Below are positions 35,407 to 43,672 of a stretch of 64,000 nucleotides of DNA, in pieces. This DNA comes from Parabacteroides distasonis (GTDB lineage Bacteria > Bacteroidota > Bacteroidia > Bacteroidales > Tannerellaceae). The translations under genes and the position numbers were made by a program. How positions within the stretch are numbered: position 1 is the first letter of the stretch; each line of letters opens with the position of its first letter. Under the pieces are notes generated by a model. It was not told the DNA's origin, ran no database searches, and worked only from the letters and a program-made list of their open reading frames with translations. Location: the NCBI GenBank assembly GCA_021531385.1, contig JAFBIR010000002.1, forward strand, positions 248,001 through 312,000, given 5' to 3'.

Positions 35407-35437
35407 CAAATGTAGAACAATAATTGTAACCCACAAA
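35407..35437 (-). promoter_or_regulatory. Promoter of the ilv operon
   Basis: On the minus strand TTTG (35434-35437), a spacer of exactly 19 bp and TACATTTG (35407-35414) match the Bacteroidetes consensus. The predicted start near 35400 leaves a leader of about 230 nt before ilvD. Confidence 0.82.
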
Positions 35438-35605
35438 GGATTTAAAAGAAAAATCTTCGCTTTTCTAACGATTTTCAATCAAAATCGGATTCCAACCTTG
35501 CAAATTAACAGTTCACGATGCTTTTTCGCTTTAAATAATCAGTCGAACTCAAGAAAAATGCGTTTCTTTGCAGGGTAAACTTATTGAATAATACTGGAAC
35601 GAGCT

Positions 35606-36538
35606 ATGAGATATTTGGATCCAAAAGCAGATTTGACATTTAAGCGTGTGTTTGGCGAGCATCCTGACTTAGTCATCAGTTTGCTGAATGCCTTATTGCC
35701 TATCAAAGAGGGAGAAGAGATTTTATCCGTGGAGTACTTACCATCGGAGATGGTGCCTGAGAATCCTTTACGTAAGAACAGCATCGTAGATGTACGTTGC
35801 CGAGATCAGCAAGGGCGGCAGTATATCGTGGAGATGCAAATGATTTGGTCGCCTGAGTTCATGCAACGGGTGCTGTTCAACTCCGCCAAAGCATACGTGC
35901 GGCAGCTGAAAGGTGGTGAACAATATGAATTATTGGAACCTGTCTATTCGTTGAACCTGGTGAATGAGGTGTTTGAACCGGAATTGAAAGAATATTACCA
36001 CTATTACCAATTGGTGCATGTGCTCCATACAGAGCGGGTGATCGACGGTTTACATTTAGTCTTCGTGGAGTTGCCGAAGTTCACACCTCATACCTTTACG
36101 GAGAAGCGGATGCAAGCCCTGTGGCTCCGTTTCCTGACGGAGATACAAACAAACACCCGGCAAGCCCCGCAAGATTTGTTGGCTGACCCACAGATCCGAA
36201 AGGCACTCTCCATCGTGGAGGAATCCGCCTACACCGATGAGCAACTGTTGGGTTACGATAAGTTCTGGGATGTCATCAGCGTAGAGAAAACCCTCTTTTA
36301 TAGCGCCAATCGAAGAGGAATGAAGCAAGGATTAGCACAAGGATTGGCACAGGGGATAGCGCAAGGATTGGCACAAGGACGTGAGCAAGGATTGGCACAA
36401 GGGCGTGAAGAAGGGCGTGAAGAAGGACGTGAGCAAGAGAAAATCCATATCGCTCAAAAGATGAAAGCATTAGGGATGGATACAAAAACTATCGAACAGG
36501 TCTCAGGATTAACCGCCGAGCAAATCGAACAACTATAA
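35606..36538 (+). CDS. Rpn/PDDEXK_2 family putative nuclease
   Basis: The start MRYLDPKADLTFKRVFGEHPDLVISLLNALL and IVDVRCRDQQGRQYIVEMQM (D...ExQ/M catalytic region) identify the PD-(D/E)XK transposase-like family related to Rpn recombination-promoting nucleases. After residue 235 comes a low-complexity run of QGLAQG and EGREEGREQ units, then a short helix with TKTIEQVSGLTAEQI that resembles the usual C-terminal tail. It is a lone gene, often multicopy in Bacteroidales. Its cellular role is unclear. Confidence 0.88.
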   Translation: MRYLDPKADLTFKRVFGEHPDLVISLLNALLPIKEGEEILSVEYLPSEMVPENPLRKNSIVDVRCRDQQGRQYIVEMQMIWSPEFMQRVLFNSAKAYVRQLKGGEQYELLEPVYSLNLVNEVFEPELKEYYHYYQLVHVLHTERVIDGLHLVFVELPKFTPHTFTEKRMQALWLRFLTEIQTNTRQAPQDLLADPQIRKALSIVEESAYTDEQLLGYDKFWDVISVEKTLFYSANRRGMKQGLAQGLAQGIAQGLAQGREQGLAQGREEGREEGREQEKIHIAQKMKALGMDTKTIEQVSGLTAEQIEQL

Positions 36539-36540
36539 GC

Positions 36541-36575
36541 CCTATCGGATTGTCCTCTCGACAGCCGATAGAGCC
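36541..36575. terminator. Convergent terminator between the Rpn gene and the ABC permease gene
   Basis: CTATCGG...CCGATAG with an inner TTGTC/GACA extension forms a long imperfect stem between the two convergent stops. A T-rich stretch follows on the plus strand after a few bases. Confidence 0.5.
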
Positions 36576-36584
36576 ATGTTGTTT

Positions 36585-37850
36585 TTATTCATACCGCAAC
36601 GCCTCCGCAGGTGGCAAACTTTCCGCTTTGTGCACTGGATACCAGCTACCGATGAGAATCATCGCCGCCATGGAGAGGTAAGCGAAACCAACTGTAACGG
36701 TGAAACGCTGTAACGAATAGGCCTCCCGATAGGTATCCAACTGATCGGCTTTACCATAATTGAGGGCGAAGAGCAACAGAAAGGGAAGGGTCAACGCCAA
36801 GAGGAGCAACCCCTCGGAATAGATCACCTGACCGATCTGCCGATGACTCGACCCCATTGCCAAGCGCAAACCGATCTCTCCTCTTCTACGTTGCGTGCGC
36901 AACCAGAAGGTTCCTGCCACCCCGAAGAAGACATTGAGCAACAGGAAACTGCCAATCGCCACACGTTGCTTATTGCTGTCGAATTTGGATTTCAAGAGCT
37001 CCTCCCGCTGCTTGGCGATACTCTTCACGCCACTGACATACAAATCGCCGGATCGCATACGTTCAGAGGCGCTATCCAAGAAGTCATACATCTGTTCCTC
37101 GCTCATCGCCTGCTTCATGCGCACGCACAACTCCGCATTTCTCGCACCTAAGCCATTGACAAAATCCTCAAACACCTCTCTCTGTAAGATCACGAACGAA
37201 CAGGTCTCCTCTCGATCGAAATCGTTGGAGCGGAAATGAGGCACCACCGCCACGACTCGCCCCGGATCGCTACCATCCTCATTGTAGGAAACCTTCATCC
37301 CCACAGCGGAGCGATCGGGATAGAACCGTTCAGCCGCCGCACTTGAAAGCACTACCGGTGTAGCTTCTGCCTTGACCTGCTTCGTGATGGATTGTCCCTG
37401 CTCATCACGCATCCGAAAGAGATCGAAGTATTCAGGGCTTACTTGAATGACATGGAAAGATTCCGCATGGACACCCGCCGTGTCGCCCTCAAGGGGGAAC
37501 AAGCCTCGCCAAGCATTACCGTAGGAATAGGGCATCGACCAATAACTCATGGCGACCTCCTCCACCTCCGCTTCTTGACGAATACGCTCCATCAACGCCA
37601 ACAGCTCCGTCGCTTGATCAGACGGCTCATCACCCTCCGCTTCACCACTCGTTTCCGCAGGGAGCGCACTCAACTTGAAGCGCCACGTGTTGCTGATGTC
37701 ATACCCTATCGGCGCTTGGTAGCAACGCACATCCACCCACATCTGATCCGCCAAAATCCACAAGGCGCACACGGCAATGACCATTTCCGCGAAAATCCAA
37801 CCGTTCGTACGGCGCTGCGCCCATAGCATATTAAATATATGTAGTAACAT
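36585..37850 (-). CDS. ABC transporter permease (MacB/FtsX type), second copy
   Basis: Membrane segment near the N-terminus (IFAEMVIAVCALWILA), then a large periplasmic MacB_PCD-like domain, then three C-terminal segments (SFLLLNVFFGVAGTFWL; GLLLLALTLPFLLLFAL; VGFAYLSMAAMILIG) with the FtsX motif RRRGEIGLRLAMGSSHRQIG. It ends PPAEALRYE, typical of the family. The start at 37850 was chosen over 37916 because the extension is basic and atypical. It is the last gene of the adaptor-permease-permease operon. Confidence 0.87.
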   Translation of the reverse strand: MLLHIFNMLWAQRRTNGWIFAEMVIAVCALWILADQMWVDVRCYQAPIGYDISNTWRFKLSALPAETSGEAEGDEPSDQATELLALMERIRQEAEVEEVAMSYWSMPYSYGNAWRGLFPLEGDTAGVHAESFHVIQVSPEYFDLFRMRDEQGQSITKQVKAEATPVVLSSAAAERFYPDRSAVGMKVSYNEDGSDPGRVVAVVPHFRSNDFDREETCSFVILQREVFEDFVNGLGARNAELCVRMKQAMSEEQMYDFLDSASERMRSGDLYVSGVKSIAKQREELLKSKFDSNKQRVAIGSFLLLNVFFGVAGTFWLRTQRRRGEIGLRLAMGSSHRQIGQVIYSEGLLLLALTLPFLLLFALNYGKADQLDTYREAYSLQRFTVTVGFAYLSMAAMILIGSWYPVHKAESLPPAEALRYE

Positions 37851-37875
37851 CTTTCTGATTGATTTTTGATTGTTA

Positions 37876-39153
37876 TTATTTCTTCTCACTCTCCGAACCA
37901 TGAATGGCATCAACAATCGGTTTCCGCATGGTGTGCCATGCCGGAATCATGGCGCTCAACAGGTTGAGCAAAAAGGCCAAGATAAACGCCGCCAAGAACA
38001 ACCCTGGACGGATCAACATGGGCACCGTCAACCGCACCTCCGCATTGAACAGGAACGACCTAGCCACGAAAAGCATCCCAATCGAGAGCACGATACCGAT
38101 CGCCGCACCAATCAAGGTCATCACCATGTTCTCCGAAAGCACCTGACTGATAATGTCCCAACGGGTAGCACCAAACGCCCGACGCATACCGATCTCCTCG
38201 ATCCGCTTTTGCAGGGAGGATTGGATCACACCGATCAGGTTCAAAGCGGGAATCACCAAGAGGAAGAGCAAGAACAACCCCTTATCTACCAAATATCCTT
38301 TCCAATCCACCTTGTTAAAGCCTCCACTGCCCATCGCCGCATCCAACTGCGTGAGCGCACCTGCCGGGAAAGAGAGATCGGTGTCTCGTTTCCCCTTGTT
38401 ATAACGCTCCACCTGTCCCTGCAGCTCTTGGCGAATCGTCTCGAAATCGGCGGAAGAGCGAGCCAACATACAAACAGAGAAACCACCGGGGATATTCTCG
38501 CCATAGGTGGAGGGCGTAATCAGATCGGCATTACAGGTATAGGGGGCAAAGAGCTGCCCGTAAGAAACCATCAAGGGGTTCGGCACCTCCTTCACGACAC
38601 CACACACCCGGTAGCTCTTGAAGTCGATCACTACCTCTCTGCCAACCGCCGATTCGTTGCCAAACAGCTTTCGAGCCGTCTCCTCAGAGAGCACCACCGT
38701 GCGAATACCCGCATCAAAATCGGCTTGCGTGAAGGGAGCACCCTCTACGAAGGTATGATCAAAGATCTGCCAATACCCCGCATCCGTCCAACGGAAGGCA
38801 TACTCCCTCATCAGGTGCTTCTCCGGCAAGGAAACCGGACGGTTATCCGCCGTATAACCACATACCGCCTCCGGTGTCTTCAACGAGTAGAAACACTCCT
38901 TCAACACCTCCGCCGACATCAAACCTCGATTGCGTGCACCCCCTGAGCGACTATTGGCCTCCGTCCCGAAGACATAGAGAAAACGGTCACGGTGAGATTC
39001 CGGGGCGAAACCAGCCAAATTGATCTGAAACACCAACACCATGACCAAAATCACCGCCACCGCCAAAGCTGTTCCTGCCACCGAGAGCCCTGTCACCAAA
39101 GGACTCTCTCGGAATTGCTGCATCGCCTGCTTCACATATTGTTCGAGTAACAT
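37876..39153 (-). CDS. ABC transporter permease (MacB/FtsX type), first copy
   Basis: The 425 residues have the N-terminal segment VTGLSVAGTALAVAVILVMVLVF, a periplasmic domain, and C-terminal segments with KRIEEIGMRRAFGATRWDI (FtsX motif) and MTLIGAAIGIVLSIGML. It is a MacB-like half without ATPase domain. It lies 25 bp upstream of the second permease, with which it may form a heterodimer (inference). Confidence 0.88.
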   Translation of the reverse strand: MLLEQYVKQAMQQFRESPLVTGLSVAGTALAVAVILVMVLVFQINLAGFAPESHRDRFLYVFGTEANSRSGGARNRGLMSAEVLKECFYSLKTPEAVCGYTADNRPVSLPEKHLMREYAFRWTDAGYWQIFDHTFVEGAPFTQADFDAGIRTVVLSEETARKLFGNESAVGREVVIDFKSYRVCGVVKEVPNPLMVSYGQLFAPYTCNADLITPSTYGENIPGGFSVCMLARSSADFETIRQELQGQVERYNKGKRDTDLSFPAGALTQLDAAMGSGGFNKVDWKGYLVDKGLFLLFLLVIPALNLIGVIQSSLQKRIEEIGMRRAFGATRWDIISQVLSENMVMTLIGAAIGIVLSIGMLFVARSFLFNAEVRLTVPMLIRPGLFLAAFILAFLLNLLSAMIPAWHTMRKPIVDAIHGSESEKK

Positions 39154-39173
39154 ACCTATTCCTCCTTTCTCGC

Positions 39174-40421
39174 TTAATCTTTCAATTTCAATTTACTCTT
39201 TTCCTTATAGTTCGACATGTCCGAAACCACCACCTGATCACCTGGTTGCAAACCGCTCACCACCTCGACATACTCGAAGTTGCTATCGCCCAAGCGCACC
39301 TTCCGTTTCAACAGCTCGCCATCGTTCACTACAAAGAGGTCATACTCGCCCTTCCCCACATAGTAGGAGCCATTGGCGATGCGCAACACCTCCTCCTTGA
39401 TGGCATTCATCACATAGACATCCGTCTTTAATCCGGAGCGTAAGCGTTTGTTGTTATCATCCGACAGCTGCACCGTAAAGGAGATCACCCCATTCTTTGA
39501 GAGGGGAGTCACGTCGCTCACCGTACCGTCAATCTTCTCACTACCGATCTTCACCACCGCATGACTACCTGGTGCCACCCGGTCGCCATAGGTATCGGCG
39601 ATCTCACCCTCCACCTTGAAGTGCGAGAGGTCGGAGACGACCGCCACCCGGTTGCCCTCCGTCACCTGCGCACCGATCTCATTGTTCACATAGGTCAAGA
39701 TCGCCTTGCGAGGCGAACGGATCTGCGCATCCTCCAAGATCCGTTTGGTTTCTGCCAAACTCTTACGGAAGATGTTCAACTCAAGCGCCTTCACCTTATA
39801 ATCGGCATCCGCCAACGCCTGCTCATTCACATATTTCTGCTCATCCTCTTGCAGCTTCAAGAGGCTCACGTTGTAATCCAACTCCACCTGACGCACCTTG
39901 TCGGTCATACCCGCACCAAGGCTATCGAGATAACGCTCGTTGCGCAGCTCTACCTCCTTGCGGTTCAACTCCATGCGAGAGACCTTCAATTGCATCTCCA
40001 TCTCCGAGAGCTTGCTGCGGTTTTGAATGGCCAACTGCTCCAACTGCAACTGCTTCATCTGCTCCTCGTCGAGCTGCTTCTTGTAGTCGGTTTCCGCGCT
40101 CAACAGGTCGAGTCGCAAGATAGGGGTACCCACATCCACCGAGTCGCCCCCCTTCTTATACACCTCCACGATGCGGGAGTTGATCGGCGAGTTGATGATC
40201 TCCTCAAACGCCGGTACCACTTTACCCGATGCGCTCACCGACACCTCGATCGTCCCCTTATCGACCGTCGAGAACAACAAATCTTTCCGCGCCAAACTCG
40301 ATTGCATCAAACGCACCATACCCCCCATTACGACGACGGCTGCCACTACACCCGTTCCGATCTTCATCCACTGTTTCCGGCGCTCTCGCTGCCGTACCTC
40401 CTTCGGTATTTCTCTGTCCAT
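39174..40421 (-). CDS. Periplasmic adaptor (HlyD/MacA type)
   Basis: After a short basic cytoplasmic start comes one membrane segment (IGTGVVAAVVVMGGMVRL). A lipoyl/barrel-sandwich half (GTIEVSVSASGKVVPAFEEIINSPI), a long coiled-coil hairpin (about residues 95-215) and beta-barrel/membrane-proximal domains (GNRVAVVSDLSHFKVEGEIAD; LQPGDQVVVSDM) follow. It would link the permeases to an outer-membrane channel. The start at 40421 (MDREIPKEV) fits the promoter. It is the first gene of the operon. Confidence 0.9.
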   Translation of the reverse strand: MDREIPKEVRQRERRKQWMKIGTGVVAAVVVMGGMVRLMQSSLARKDLLFSTVDKGTIEVSVSASGKVVPAFEEIINSPINSRIVEVYKKGGDSVDVGTPILRLDLLSAETDYKKQLDEEQMKQLQLEQLAIQNRSKLSEMEMQLKVSRMELNRKEVELRNERYLDSLGAGMTDKVRQVELDYNVSLLKLQEDEQKYVNEQALADADYKVKALELNIFRKSLAETKRILEDAQIRSPRKAILTYVNNEIGAQVTEGNRVAVVSDLSHFKVEGEIADTYGDRVAPGSHAVVKIGSEKIDGTVSDVTPLSKNGVISFTVQLSDDNNKRLRSGLKTDVYVMNAIKEEVLRIANGSYYVGKGEYDLFVVNDGELLKRKVRLGDSNFEYVEVVSGLQPGDQVVVSDMSNYKEKSKLKLKD

Positions 40422-40469
40422 ATTATGTTCGTTTTTATTTTCCTGCCAAATCCTATACAAAATTCGTGC

Positions 40470-40477
40470 CAAAAATA
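40470..40477 (-). promoter_or_regulatory. -7 box of the ABC efflux operon
   Basis: TATTTTTG on the minus strand, 48 bp before the adaptor ATG. The paired palindromes at 40515-40551 lie 37-75 bp upstream of it. Confidence 0.5.
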
Positions 40478-40514
40478 TAACTTACTCATAATCAGATATG
40501 ATTACTTTTTACAA

Positions 40515-40551
40515 GTGTTCGTTTTCGAACACAGTGTTCGTTTTCGTGCAC
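40515..40551. promoter_or_regulatory. Two tandem palindromes, candidate operator
   Basis: GTGTTCG-TTTT-CGAACAC (40515-40532) is a perfect 7-bp inverted repeat. GTGTTCG-TTTT-CGTGCAC (40534-40551) repeats it with two changes at a 19-bp period. They lie between the divergent adaptor and arabinofuranosidase promoters. Confidence 0.65.
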
Positions 40552-40591
40552 ACTAAGCGGACAAAAAGCGGATATTCTCACGCCTTTTCGC

Positions 40592-40599
40592 TACTTTTG
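40592..40599 (+). promoter_or_regulatory. -7 box of the arabinofuranosidase gene
   Basis: TACTTTTG, 28 bp before the ATG at 40627. Confidence 0.6.
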
Positions 40600-40626
40600 T
40601 AAACGAACAAACAATACGAAAAAGCT

Positions 40627-42180
40627 ATGAGATTTCAGCAAATTTGGGGCGTGGCCCTATGCGCAGCAGTGTCACTGTCGATACAAGCACAAACCGTCAC
40701 ACTGCATGGCGATCAACCGGGAGAAGTTATTCCAAAGGAGATTTACGGACAATTCGCCGAGCATCTCGGCACCTGCATCTATGGAGGCCTTTGGGTGGGA
40801 AAAGAGTCGAAGATCCCCAACCAAGAGGGGTATCGCACGGATGTGCTCAATGCCTTGAAAGCCTTGAAGGTGCCCGTGCTTCGTTGGCCGGGCGGTTGCT
40901 TCGCCGACGAGTATCACTGGATGGATGGCATCGGCCCTAAGGAGCAACGCCCCAAGATGGTGAACAACAACTGGGGTGGCACCGTGGAGGATAACTCGTT
41001 CGGCACGCATGAGTTCTTCAACTTATGCGAGCTACTGGGGTGCGAGCCATACCTGAGTGGCAATGTTGGTAGCGGAACGGTGGAGGAGTTGGCCAAATGG
41101 GTGGAATACATCACCTCCGACAGCGACTCACCCATGGCGAACCTGCGACGGAAGAATGGACGGGAACATTCATGGAACCTGAAATTCCTGGGGGTGGGCA
41201 ACGAATCATGGGGATGCGGTGGCTCGATGCGACCGGAGTACTACGCCGACCTGTTTCGTCGATACAGCACCTATTGCCGTAATTACGACGGACATCAACT
41301 CTTCAAGATCGCCAGTGGTGCGAGCGACTATGACTACAACTGGACGGAGGTGCTGATGCAGCGAGGTGGTGGCAACATGGCAGGACTCTCCTTGCACTAC
41401 TACACCGTGCCTGGTTGGGAGGGGTCGAAAGGATCAGCCACCCAATTCACCCGTGACCAGTATTATTGGACAATCGGCAAATGCCGGGAAATCGAGGATG
41501 TGTTGAAGAAGCACATCGCAATCATGGATGCGCAAGATCCAAAAGGCAACGTCGCCCTTCTGCTCGATGAATGGGGCACCTGGTGGGATGAGGAGCCGGG
41601 CACCATCAAGGGACATCTTTTCCAGCAGAACTCCATGCGTGACGCCATTGTCGCCTCCACCTCGTTCGACATCTTCCATAAATATACCAAGCGATTAAAG
41701 ATGGCTAACATCGCTCAGATCGTCAACGTATTGCAGTCGATGATCCTGACAAAGGAGGAACAGATGGTACTGACACCCACCTACTACGTCTTCAAGCAAT
41801 ATGCCGTCCATCAAGATGCCACTCACCTACCCGTGGATATTGATTGCGAGGAGATGGAGATGCAGGGAGCCAACCGCCATTTCGAGGCAAAGCTACCGAT
41901 GTTGAGTGCCACTGCCTCCAAAGATCAACAGGGACGCATACATCTCTCGCTGACCAATGTATCCATCGACAAGGAGCAAACGGTGACCGTCAACCTGAAG
42001 GGAATCAATGCCACAAAGGCGACCGGCGTGATGCTTACCGCCCCACGCATCGAGGATCTCAACAGCTTCGAGCATCCCGACAAGGTGAAAGAGGTACCGT
42101 TTGGCGAGGTAAAGGTCAAGCAAGGCGTGATGAAAGTGACCCTCCCCAAGAACAGCATCGTGACGCTTACGTTGCTATAA
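40627..42180 (+). CDS. Alpha-L-arabinofuranosidase, GH51, secreted
   Basis: A signal peptide (cleavage expected near IQAQT) is followed by the GH51 barrel: [30 protein letters not shown], the acid/base Glu in [11 protein letters not shown] and the nucleophile Glu in [13 protein letters not shown]-terminal beta-sandwich ends IVTLTLL. It would cut arabinofuranosyl side chains of plant arabinans or arabinoxylans in the periplasm. No SusC/SusD pair is near, so it is a lone enzyme rather than a full utilisation locus. Confidence 0.95.
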   Translation: MRFQQIWGVALCAAVSLSIQAQTVTLHGDQPGEVIPKEIYGQFAEHLGTCIYGGLWVGKESKIPNQEGYRTDVLNALKALKVPVLRWPGGCFADEYHWMDGIGPKEQRPKMVNNNWGGTVEDNSFGTHEFFNLCELLGCEPYLSGNVGSGTVEELAKWVEYITSDSDSPMANLRRKNGREHSWNLKFLGVGNESWGCGGSMRPEYYADLFRRYSTYCRNYDGHQLFKIASGASDYDYNWTEVLMQRGGGNMAGLSLHYYTVPGWEGSKGSATQFTRDQYYWTIGKCREIEDVLKKHIAIMDAQDPKGNVALLLDEWGTWWDEEPGTIKGHLFQQNSMRDAIVASTSFDIFHKYTKRLKMANIAQIVNVLQSMILTKEEQMVLTPTYYVFKQYAVHQDATHLPVDIDCEEMEMQGANRHFEAKLPMLSATASKDQQGRIHLSLTNVSIDKEQTVTVNLKGINATKATGVMLTAPRIEDLNSFEHPDKVKEVPFGEVKVKQGVMKVTLPKNSIVTLTLL

Positions 42181-42215
42181 TACCTTTTTGAAGGATAAGA
42201 GATTTAGACAGAGAG

Positions 42216-42258
42216 GAGCCTTACGGGATCTATTAAAACGCTCCGTAAGGCTCTATTT
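42216..42258. terminator. Convergent terminator between GH51 and phosphoesterase genes
   Basis: GAGCCTTACGG (42216-42226) pairs perfectly with CCGTAAGGCTC (42243-42253), followed by TATTTTA on the plus strand. Confidence 0.8.
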
Positions 42259-42262
42259 TAGC

Positions 42263-43339
42263 TTATTCAAACACCATATTAAACTGATCACAAGCACCTG
42301 TGCGATGCGCCAAATGCTTTGTTGCAGAAGAGATGCCAAACAACGGAGAGTAGGTCCTCACCTTGAGTGTCTTGCCATCGGGCATAAACTCCAAGATGCG
42401 CAACCAGCCATCACCGCCATTGCCTTCCCAGCCACCACCGAGCACCTGCACGTTGAACATCATCTGATGCACCGTTTTCCCCGCGCTGTTCTTATCGGAG
42501 CGGAAAGCTACCGAATCCTCGAAATCGCCCGGCACACCCGTATGGCCACATATCACCATGCGAATATTCTTCGAAGGCTCCACCAACTTTTCCCAGATGT
42601 CAGCGCCATAATTGGCGGGAGCGATCTTATACTTCTCATTGGCTGTCCGTTCCGCTGTCCGGTGACGCAAGAAAGAGTGCGTCATGAAGATTACCTTCGC
42701 CTCCGCATATTCCGGTTTCGCGGCTAAATCCTTCGCCCATGCCAACACCTCATCCCGTGGAGCGAACTCCGAGGTGATCACCAACAGCTTCCCCCAATGC
42801 GGATCCTCAAAGGCAAAAGCGGCATTCTCCAACGAAGCCACCCCCTCTCGATTGGGAAAGTCACTCACCACGCAATCATACCACGCCTGGTTGCGCTCAA
42901 AGGGGAAATATTCCGGGAAATGGGTCTTCCCGTTCTCCGCCGCCCGGTAGCCATACTCATGATTACCGGCCGAAATAATGTAGGGCACTTTTCCATCCAA
43001 CCGCTCGAACGAACGGGACACCGCTTGCCACATCTCCCGGCTCGTTTGGTTCAACATCTTGCGGTTACGAACGATATTCTCGTTTTGCTCCACCAAGTCG
43101 CCCGTGCAAAGCACCGCCTTGATATGCAGCTGGTCGATGTTGTCAGCAATCCAAGCCGTGCAAAGATCAAACAGCGGCTGATTGATGTCATACTTGATAT
43201 ACCCTTGGGGATCTCCCAACAGAATCATTGAAAACGATTGCTCATCCGTCAATTGCTGACGATCCGCCCGTTTTTGCCCCATCGCCAAAAAGCTCATACA
43301 CAAGAGACAAAGCCCTACCCATAAACCTTTTCTTTTCAT
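42263..43339 (-). CDS. Secreted metallophosphoesterase
   Basis: A signal peptide (LCLLCMSFLAMGQ) precedes a calcineurin-like fold with metal ligands in LLGDPQGY, CTGDLVEQ, SAGNHEYG, FMTHSF and CGHTGVPG. The 358 residues resemble purple-acid-phosphatase-like or DUF-type exported phosphoesterases of Bacteroidetes; the substrate is unknown. It is monocistronic and convergent with the arabinofuranosidase gene. Confidence 0.9.
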   Translation of the reverse strand: MKRKGLWVGLCLLCMSFLAMGQKRADRQQLTDEQSFSMILLGDPQGYIKYDINQPLFDLCTAWIADNIDQLHIKAVLCTGDLVEQNENIVRNRKMLNQTSREMWQAVSRSFERLDGKVPYIISAGNHEYGYRAAENGKTHFPEYFPFERNQAWYDCVVSDFPNREGVASLENAAFAFEDPHWGKLLVITSEFAPRDEVLAWAKDLAAKPEYAEAKVIFMTHSFLRHRTAERTANEKYKIAPANYGADIWEKLVEPSKNIRMVICGHTGVPGDFEDSVAFRSDKNSAGKTVHQMMFNVQVLGGGWEGNGGDGWLRILEFMPDGKTLKVRTYSPLFGISSATKHLAHRTGACDQFNMVFE

Positions 43340-43422
43340 GATACGTTCTCCTTTTCTTATTACCTTGACAAAGGTAGTAAAAACTTTCTCATTGTGCGCC
43401 CCTCTCCTTCTCTCTCAAAATC

Positions 43423-43456
43423 TCACTGTTGCGCTGTAACGCTGTTGCGCTTTGCC
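43423..43456 (+). repeat. 34-bp repeat, left copy (inverted partner at 53081-53114)
   Basis: It reads TCACTGTTGCGCTGTAACGC followed by TGTTGCGCTTTGCC. It is built of 8-bp CTGTTGCG-like units and matches the reverse complement of 53081-53114 at 31 of 34 positions. Confidence 0.8.
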
Positions 43457-43474
43457 AGCCAATGGCCAAAAATG

Positions 43475-43499
43475 AAAAAAGCCATCCTCACGGACAGCC
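43475..43499 (-). terminator. Terminator downstream of the VirE-like gene
   Basis: On the minus strand GGCTGTCC, loop GTGA, GGATGGCT forms an 8-bp stem with wobble pairs, followed by six T. It may end the island transcript or a short RNA from the -7-like box at 43553-43560. Confidence 0.5.
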
Positions 43500-43672
43500 A
43501 ATCTCAAAACAGTTGTTTAACCTTAAATCTTAGTATCATGAAAAACACGATGCAAAAATAGTATTTTTGTGTTATACAACATACGCATATAACATGTTTC
43601 TATCACAAGTTTGATTTATTTAGCAGATCCATGACTTTATGCTAATAAACATTTGAGAATATCGGTCAAATG

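Larger units (their letters stand above)
43340..43672. other. Intergenic stretch at the left edge of the accessory island
   Basis: No protein gene is seen. It holds the 34-bp repeat at 43423-43456, a minus-strand hairpin with T tract at 43475-43499, and a symmetric box CAAAAATA-G-TATTTTTG at 43553-43569 that contains a TATTTTTG -7-like sequence on each strand. Confidence 0.6.
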
